This document shows positions 56,113 to 64,000 of a stretch of DNA of 64,000 bases, piece by piece; positions within the stretch are counted from its first letter, which is position 1; the number at the start of each line of letters is the position of its first letter. The stretch comes from Symsagittifera roscoffensis (taxonomy: Eukaryota; Xenacoelomorpha; Acoela; Convolutidae). The notes beneath the pieces are model-generated. The model saw only the letters and a list, made by a program, of their open reading frames with translations, was not told where the DNA came from and searched no databases. The stretch is from contig NC_087062.1 in assembly GCF_963678635.1 (NCBI RefSeq), positions 42,422,395 through 42,486,394 of the forward strand. Direction: 5' to 3'. Made by a program: the position numbers and the translations under genes.

Positions 56113-57402
56113 AAGGTAAAAAATCATTCTCACGAATTGATATACTCTCTCTCCAACCCGTCAACCTCGACAATCTACGCCCCAATTTAAGATAACCACA
56201 CACAAAAACAGTAAGGTTTAACAGCTAAGGAAATTGAAAATTCTAACCTCCAATTATTGCATCCATCATCCTAAGCCTTATGTCAAGAAAAAATCTAGGT
56301 AGTAAATATACAATCGTATTACATAATTGTTTGATTGAAAACGATGTATACAACCTTGTAATCACACCACACAGACAAACAATAGGATATATTGGGTCAA
56401 AAAGACAAACACGAAAAAAGAACATCATAACAAATTCAAAAACAAATTATCAAAAGACGATTTTCAAAACCAAGAAACGCAGTCTCTGAATTAGACACAA
56501 ACACAAGACAAGAACCTCAAGATTTGAAAAATTCAAAAAATAAAAATAACCCGATAGACGACCAAATATATTTTTCCGACTTAGAAGCTACAACACCATC
56601 ATCAATAAGAGGAAAACGCAAAGTAAAAAGTCATTTATCAACAAACCAAAACGTCTATATAATTGGAATCAACCAATAAGTCATATTGATTGTTACACAC
56701 TAACAGTTTTACAATATAAAACATTCTCGAATCGAAAAAAAATTTCGACGATAACTCTAAACTCCCACTTTTCAAAAAACCACAAACTGATCCCGCCGGA
56801 GGTCAAGTACAAGTTTGTTAAAACTTAATTGTAAATTTATTCGAAAAAGGAAGTAGTCCATGTGAACAAGAATTTCCTGAAGTAAGAATAAAACGACGAA
56901 TCCTCGACCACTATCTCAAAGATATATGTAATATCACATCATACTATTTTATATTTACAATTGAAATTGCATCACCGCAATGAAATCACATAAGACACCA
57001 TATACAAACAGACGATATAGATATAGAAGTCCCAAAATCTTGTACAGGTTGTATAAAAAATATACAATACCAAAATTAACAAAGAGCAAATTAAATAATC
57101 ACAAACGATGTACTTTAAATGATATATAGCTATCTATCCATACTAGAATTGAAGCAACACAAAGTGAGTCTCCAACTCAAACATCCCGACATACAACTGT
57201 AAGACAAGAAATCTGTATTTTCTCAAAACTTTTAAATATAATCCGTGAAAATCTCACTAGTGATGAAAAATCCCAAAGTGTTAAAAACGATCTACAAAAG
57301 ATACTAGCATGGTTTATGATTGATAATTTTGTTCATAACATTGATCTCATAGCACTATCAAGAAAAAGTTTTTGACCACAAAATTCAGACGATGAAACTG
57401 TA
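56113..57402 (+). mobile_element. LTR-retrotransposon fossil, unit A (5' part)
   Basis: Starts with GAGAAGGTAAAAAATCATTC and runs parallel to 57,958-59,245 of the next unit (including MSRKNLGSKYTIVLHNCLIE at 56,280 and the QNSDDETVL region near 57,385). Broken, with many interruptions and internally shortened relative to unit B. Family: Ty3/gypsy-like, by linkage to the gag in unit B. Confidence 0.6.
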
Positions 57403-57852
57403 TTGGCAGATGAAACAGATTATGTTTGGAATCCTGATTGCTCTCATCCATTATATATTATTATACCAACTGAAACATCAAGTCAAACAATTACATTATT
57501 TTCTATCAATAAAGATTACGTTAGAATAATTCCACTTACTATTGATGCAACACCTTTGAGTTATAGTGCATTATTCACTGACAGAACAGGAAACAATTGC
57601 TTAAATTCTACATTTATTAATACACAAGGAAATTTAAATGAAACAAGAAACTTTACACAACAAGTTAATCAATTTCAATCACATTTGGTAAATGAAGAAA
57701 TAGTTGAAACAATGCTAACAAAAACGCCACAATCATCCTACACTTACAACTACGAGAAAAAAAAACGCAGCATTTCCGCATACAACCATACAATCCACGG
57801 TAAAACCTTCCGTTATTCCAAAAGATTCAGAAATGGACTATTAAACATTTAA
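57403..57852 (+). pseudogene. LTR-element segment X of unknown function (copy 1)
   Basis: Open for ~149 codons from a point inside unit A. Asn/Thr-rich with several N-x-S/T sequons (for example NETRNFTQQ) and a basic C-terminus (KRSISAYNHTIHGKTFRYSK). The last ~90 residues recur almost unchanged at 62308-62577. It precedes the same inter-unit sequence both times, so it is probably the 3' end of the element's coding region; envelope or pol C-terminus cannot be decided. Confidence 0.4.
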
Positions 57853-59059
57853 ACCAGTAACGACATCAAAACAACAAAATAAACAAAAGACGTCTAATAG
57901 AAACTGCTTCTTAGATCATAATTATAATTTTTTTTCGCAAAATCTGAAATAAAAAAACGAGAAAGTAAAAAATCATTCTCACGAATTGATATACTCTCTC
58001 TGCAACCAGTCACCCTCGACAATCTATGACCCAATTTAAGATAACCACACAAGAACTGTAAGGACTAACAGCTTAGGAAATTGAAACTTCCAACCCCCAA
58101 GTATTGCATCCATCATCCTAAGCCTTATGTCAAGAGAAAATCTAGGTTGTAAATATACAATCGTATTACATAACTGTTTGATTGAAAACGAAGTATACAA
58201 CCTTGTAATCACACCACACAGACAATTAATAGGATATATTGGGTCAAAAAGACAAACACGAAAAAAGAACATCACAACAAATTCAAAAACAAATTATAAA
58301 AAGACGGTTTTCAAAACGAAGAAACGCAGTCTCAGAATTAGACACAAACACAAGACAAGAACCTCAAGATTTGAAAGATTCAAAAATTAAAAATAACCCG
58401 ATAGACGACCAAATATATTTTCCGACTAAGAAGCTATAACACCATCATCAATAAGAGGAAAACGCAAAGTAAAAAGTCATTTATCAACAAACCAAAACGT
58501 CTATATAATTGGAATCAACCAATAAGTCATTTTGAATGTTACACACTAACAGTTTTACAAAATGAAACATTCTCGAATAGAACAAAAATTTCGGCGATAA
58601 CTCTATACTCCCACTTTTCAAAAAACCAAAAAAAGATCCCGCCGGAGGACAAGTACAATTTTGTCAAAACTTAATTGTAAAATTATTCGAAAAAGAAAGA
58701 AGTCCATGTAAACAAGAATTTCCTGAAGTAAGAATAAAACGACAAATCCTCGACCACTAGCTCAAAAAAATATGTAATATCACATCATACTATTTTATAT
58801 TTACAATTGAAATTGCATCACCACAATCAAATCACATAAGACACCATATACAAACAGACTATGTAGATATAGAACTCCCAAAATCTTGTGCAGGTTATAT
58901 AAAAAATATACAATACCAAAATTAACAAAGAGCAAATTAAATATTCACAAACGATGTACTTTAAATCATCTATAGCTATCTATTCATACTAGAATTGAAA
59001 GTAACACAAAGTGAGTCTCCAACTCAAACATCCCGATATACAACTGTAAGGCAAGAAAT

Positions 59060-59669
59060 ATGTTTTTCTCAAAATTTTTAAATGCAATCCGTGAAAATCT
59101 CACTAGTGATGAAAAATTCCAAAGTGTTAATCACGATCTACAAATGTTACTACCATGGTTTATGATTGATAATTTTGTCCATAACATTGATCTCATAGCA
59201 CTATCAAGAAAAAGTTTTCGACCACAAAATTCAGACGACGAAACTGTATTGGAAAAACAAATGCAAAATCCAAAAGAACAAAACCAATATGAACAGTCGA
59301 AACCAGTCACAAACACAAAACTATAATCAGAAAAAACCACAACAAGCTTCTCACACAGTATTTTTTAACGATCAACCACGAGCTACACTGGACCGTAGCA
59401 AAAAATATACATTTTTTGATCAAAGTAAAAACATGACAAACAAACACCATAAAAGTAATCAACCACATTACTCAGAAGATAAGAATAATATAATCAAAAT
59501 TAACCACGATTCAATACAAATCAGCAAAATAATAATTGGAACATTGTTTAACCAGACCCTATTTATCAACCGGATCTTTTCGAATCATATAAACGAAACG
59601 AACAAACACGAAAAACAAGACATAACCCATTATCATACAAAAATAACATTCAGTCACAAAACCCTGTAA
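59060..59669 (+). pseudogene. Gag-region N-terminal segments (unit B)
   Basis: Two overlapping open segments: FFSKFLNAIRENLTSDEKFQ then FMIDNFVHNIDLIALSRKSF, and a following Gln/Asn-rich segment. They lie directly before gag and recur at 62,997-63,606. Probably Gag-polyprotein N-terminal part of the fossil; no separate function is proposed. Confidence 0.4.
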
Positions 59670-59770
59670 ATACAAATAGTTATTACCATATTATTTATAT
59701 ATAACATGAAATAACAAAAACACAACTTACAAATTTTTCTCAAACACCAAATGCCGCAGAATCACTACAA

Positions 59771-60620
59771 ATGACTATGAATCCATACTTTATGGGTAGA
59801 TCTTCTAGATTTTCAAATAAACCAATAAAGTTATTCACAGGAACAAATCCTGAATACTCAGTAGAAGATAATTTAAATGCAGTCACAGCCAATTTATTTT
59901 TAAATTTAGGACCTGAACCAGTAAATACACCACTTCATCAAAATTGGATACATAGAATCACAGCTCTAATCCAAACCACACTTGATGGTGCAGCCCAAAA
60001 ATGGTTCTCAGTTTTACCTATTGATATAAAGTCAGATTGGAGAAGTTTCATACAAAAATTTTCAAAATGTTTGACTGAAAGAAGCAAAAAACACCAAAGA
60101 GTCTTATGCAATGAAATTCGTAGAATCCCAAATGAAACAATAAAACAACTTGCAGTAAGAATTGAAACATTAGTAAGAAAAGCAAATTTTTTTAATACGC
60201 ATGATTGTAAAAACACAAAAACGACAGAATTTTTAATGATGACTCTAACACCACAATTACCGAAAACAGCGATAAAAAAGAGAGCATCACATCTATCTTT
60301 AAATCGAGAAAACAAAAAAGACTTCAGAAAACTAGTAGATAACTTAGAACAATCTGGCATCACTATGAAACTGGGAGAAACAGAAAATTTAAAATTACAA
60401 TATGTAAACATCATCCATACAACTACTTCACAATTAATTAATGTTTATGACTCTGACCCTGAACTAGCTGAAAAAACCACTCAAGTACTAAATATCTACG
60501 AGAAAAAAAAAACAAATTTTAAAGGCAAACCATCTTTCAAAAAGTAGTGTAACTATTGCCGTAGATCTGGACATAGAATTGCTGAGTGTAGACAAAAACA
60601 ACAAGATAATCAGAAAAAAC
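59771..60620 (+). pseudogene. Ty3/gypsy-like gag relic with CCHC zinc knuckle (unit B)
   Basis: Retrotransposon Gag: capsid-like region with HQNWIHRITALIQTTLDGAA, KWFSVLPIDIKSDWRSFIQK and NEIRRIPNETIKQLAVRIET, the usual 'W..F...F' and helix-rich layout of the Retrotrans_gag family, about 258 codons. A CCHC knuckle, CNYCRRSGHRIAEC (C-x2-C-x4-H-x4-C), follows near 60,548-60,590. A second copy starts at 63,708 and runs off the window. Confidence 0.8.
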
Positions 60621-61539
60621 CACAAAAATATAGAGAAACAAATAAATCATTTTATCAATACATGAAAAAATACCAAAATTTACCGAACAAAAACATTCAC
60701 ACTAACAATAGTTCAGATAACCACTCCCTGAACACTATAAAACCTCTGACAACAATCACCTTATAGAAATAACTATTCAAGATCAAACTCAAACAGAAGT
60801 AACGACTCAAGTTACAATAGGAATTGCTCATACTTAAACTCTCAAAGTAGATTTTATTCAAACGACTGTTCTAGTTATTACTCATTTAATCGGAACAGAA
60901 ACTACTCAAATAATAAGAATAGACAATATCCAAATCACAGATCACGAAACTATTCAAACAATAGATCAAACTATAATAATTATCAAAATAAAACAGGCGA
61001 CAATTCCCAGAACAGAAATTCTAATTATTCAAATCGACAAAAAAATCGATTCTCAATCACCTCAATCTAATTATTCTCAATCACCGCATAGAAAAATTAA
61101 ACAATATCAAAAATCACAACAAAGCTATAGAAGTAGTACACCCAAGCATCAAAGATAAATTAACCAACTACAGTCAACTGAAGAAACTCAATCAGACGTT
61201 CCCGGTATTGATAACACAGAAAACACAGAACTACAACTATATCACATAAATTGCGAATCCATAGACGATGAGAGCGAAACAGAAAATACGTTTTCAAGAA
61301 ACATGCTTCAAATTGAAAATGAATACGAAACACCAATAGAACCGATTTATTATCAAATCAATAATAATCAATAATCACTTTCAAAATCCCGACCTTTATA
61401 TTTGCCAGAACATAAAGGACGTTCAAGCGCAAATAATATATAGATCAGTACACAACAAATAAAGTACAAATACCCCAAAAAAATATGGACAGTCCCACTT
61501 CTCTTAGAAAGTCCAAAAAGAAAAAATTTTTGATCACCA

Positions 61540-61660
61540 GACCTCAAAATTGATTTTTTAATAGACTCAGGAGCAGAATCAAATACTACAAGTATTACCA
61601 TATGGAATGGAATTACAAACTTTACATCCAAAATTAATACCCTCAAAATCCTCAAACTAA
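61540..61660 (+). pseudogene. Retropepsin motif of the LTR fossil
   Basis: The D-S-G-A motif of aspartic retropepsins is readable (FLIDSGAESNT near 61,550-61,590), in the position expected downstream of gag. Only a short part of the protease is recognisable. Confidence 0.6.
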
Positions 61661-62307
61661 TTAGCTATTCAACTAGCACAATTCAACTTTAACAAATTTT
61701 GGAAAAATTCAATTATTCCCTGTTCAACTCGAACAGTGGAACAAAATAAACTTTTATCTAAACCTTTCAAACAAACATTCGACATCAGAGATATAAAACA
61801 CATTATCGTTGGAAAAATTTTTCTTTTTGAATATTCCCATTATTAATCTCCCAAACAGCAAAATACATATGAAAGATAAAAATACAAGAATGAAAAACAC
61901 GTCATTTAAATTCTTCCAAAGAGTAAGAAAAACAACCACCATTTTTCTACAAATTCTACTCTACATATAACCAAGAACGAAAAAACTTGAAACCACAAGC
62001 AAGATATGTATACTGTTTTTCAAAAAGTCATGTCCACCAATACAATATGAAACAAAACAAATAAGGACTATATATGTCGGACCTTGAATTCAAGCCATTT
62101 CATAAATTTTTCCGAGTAACAATCTCATCAATCAAATACACGGAAAATACAAACTCAGATATAAAATCATAATCCGTATACAAACACTCCCCATATAAAT
62201 TAACTTTTTTCTCTAGGACTTTTAGGTTTTTGTAAAAGAAAAGCAACAATTTCTCCCACAAGAGAAATAGCATATAAAGTAAATAATTTTTTGATATTAT
62301 TAGATAT

Positions 62308-64000
62308 ATGCCAATCAACAATTGCTTAAATTCTACATTTATTAATACACAAGGAAATTTAAATGAAACAAGAAACTTTACACAACAAGATAATCAATTT
62401 CAATCACATTTGGTAAATGAAGAAATAGTTGAAACAATGCTAACAAAAACGCCACAATCATCCTACACTTACAACTACAAGAAAAAAAAACGCAGCATTT
62501 CCGCATACAACCATACAATCCACGGTAAAACCTTCCGTTATTCCAAAAGATTCAGAAATGGACTATTAAACATTTAAACCAGTAACGACATCAAAACAAC
62601 AAAATAAACAAAAGACGTCTAATAGAAACTGCTTCTTGGATCTTAATTATAATTTTGTTTCGCAAAATCTGAAATAAAAAAACGAGAAAGTAAAAAATCA
62701 TTCTCACGAATTGATATTCTCTCTCTGCAACCAGTCACCCTCGACAATCTATGACCCAATTTAAGATAACCACACAAGAACTGTAAGGACTAACAGCTTA
62801 GGAAATTGAAACTTCCAACCCCCAAGTATTGCATCCATCATCCTAAGCCTTATGTCAAAGAGCAAAGAGCAAATTAAATATTCACAAACGATGTACTTCA
62901 AATCATCTATAGCTACCTATCCATACTAGAATTGAAAGTAACACAAAGTGAGTCTCCAACTCAAACATCCCGATATACAACTGTAAGGCAAGAAATATGT
63001 TTTTCTCAAAATTTTTAAATGCAATCCGTGAAAATCTCACTAGTGATGAAAAATTCCAAAGTGTTAATCACGATCTACAAAAGTTACTACCATGGTTTAT
63101 GATTGATAATTTTGTCCATAACATTGATCTCATAGCACTATCAAGAAAAAGTTTTCGACCACAAAATTCAGACGACGAAACTGTATTGGAAAAACAAATG
63201 CAAAATCCAAAAGAACAAAACCAATATGAACAGTCGAAACCAGTCACAAACACAAAACTATAATCAGAAAAAACCAGAACAAGCTTCTCACACAGTATTT
63301 TTTAACGATCAACCACGAGCTACACTGGACCGTAGCAAAAAATATACATTTTTTGATCAAAGTAATAACATGACAAACAAACACCATAAAAGTAATCAAC
63401 CACATTACTCAGAAGATAAGAATAATATAATCAAAATTAACCACGATTCAATACAAATCAGCAAAATAATAATTGGAAAATTGTTTAACCAGACCCTATT
63501 TATCAACCGGATCTTTTCGAATCATATAAACGAAACGAACAAACACGAAAAACAAGACATAACCCATTATCATACAAAAATAACATTCAGTCACAAAACC
63601 CTGTAAATACAAATAGTTATTACCATATTATTTATATATAACATGAAATAACAAAAACACAACTTACAAATTTTTCTCAAACACCAAATGCCGCAGAATC
63701 ACTACAAATGACTATGAATCCATACTTTATGGGTAGATCTTCTAGATTTTCAAATAAACCAATAAAGTTATTCACAGGAACAAATCCTGAATACTCAGTA
63801 GAAGATAATTTAAATGCAGTCACAGCCAATTTATTTTTAAATTTAGGACCTGAACCAGTAAATACACCACTTCATCAAAATTGGATACATAGAATCACAG
63901 CTCTAATCCAAACCACACTTGATGGTGCAGCCCAAAAATGGTTCTCAGTTTTACCTATTGATATAAAGTCAGATTGGAGAAGTTTCATACAAAAATTTTC
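62308..64000 (+). mobile_element. LTR-retrotransposon fossil, unit C (runs off the window)
   Basis: Repeats segment X (62308-62577), the inter-unit sequence (to about 62,855), then jumps to the counterpart of about 58,925 and continues colinear through the leader ORFs (62,997-63,606) and the start of gag (63,708-64,000). Very similar to unit B, so the duplication B/C is much younger than the element's decay. Confidence 0.75.

Larger units (their letters stand above)
57853..62307 (+). mobile_element. LTR-retrotransposon fossil, unit B (gag and protease parts)
   Basis: Order: inter-unit sequence (57,853-58,126), leader-like ORFs, 59,060-59,669 N-terminal Gag-region segments, gag (59,771 on), CCHC knuckle, a Ser/Asn/Tyr/Arg-rich stretch (about 60.7-61.2 kb), retropepsin motif, then abrupt change to segment X at 62308. 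Reverse transcriptase, RNase H and integrase were not seen. Broken, with many interruptions; strongly A-rich on the coding strand. Confidence 0.7.

Noticed and set aside
59938-60414. 158-codon minus-strand ORF
   Set aside because: Antisense shadow of the gag relic caused by its A-rich coding strand.
1-64000. tRNA, rRNA or spliced-leader RNA genes
   Set aside because: No A/B-box cloverleaf, rRNA core or SL-like donor structure was recognised by eye.

Overview
The window looks like repeat-rich, AT-rich nuclear DNA of an invertebrate, most likely a nematode (Caenorhabditis-like). Reasons: short introns with TTTTCAG-type acceptors, long TTTT/AAAA-rich spacers, nematode-style Polinton (Maverick) polymerases, and no bacterial operon signals. 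No ordinary host gene could be recognised with confidence. Nearly everything identifiable is a mobile-element fossil, a satellite, or a small ORF of unknown function.

Layout. 1-1187: nothing recognised. 1188-12750: a direct tandem duplication of a roughly 6.4-kb unit. Each copy holds, on the minus strand, a stand-alone mini zinc-finger gene resembling the first exon of a Polinton polymerase gene, several short ORFs with a possible PC4-like (ssDNA-binding) pattern, and an upstream array of ATTCTGATTGG (inverted CCAAT) motifs. Each copy ends in a ~30-bp minisatellite. The second copy contains a 200-N assembly gap standing where the first copy has about 1.8 kb. 12900-19140: a degraded Polinton (lineage A) with two or three more small minus-strand ORFs, the same promoter module, and a B-family DNA polymerase relic.

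19541-36762: 17 kb of complex satellite. Monomers of about 115-117 bp alternate with a second, related monomer type. Higher-order duplications of about 1.29 kb and 3.37 kb, and a spaced ~0.74-kb pair, are visible.

36763-54795: a second, different Polinton fossil (lineage B). A polymerase N-terminal part on the minus strand is cut by the satellite. Next come a basic segment, a capsid (hexon) relic and an adenain-like protease relic on the plus strand, then unrecognised ORFs, then a longer copy of the same polymerase in inverted orientation. Its last exon lies in a 2.1-kb segment present three times in tandem, each carrying the same ~210-bp MITE and strong hairpins.

54796-64000: broken LTR-retrotransposon fossils (Ty3/gypsy-like gag, CCHC knuckle and retropepsin motif visible) in a head-to-tail arrangement. 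The last copy runs off the window.

The most unusual signals are the promoter module shared between the mini zinc-finger genes and the Polinton polymerase, the family of small possible ssDNA-binding proteins beside them, and the tandem amplification of a polymerase terminal exon.
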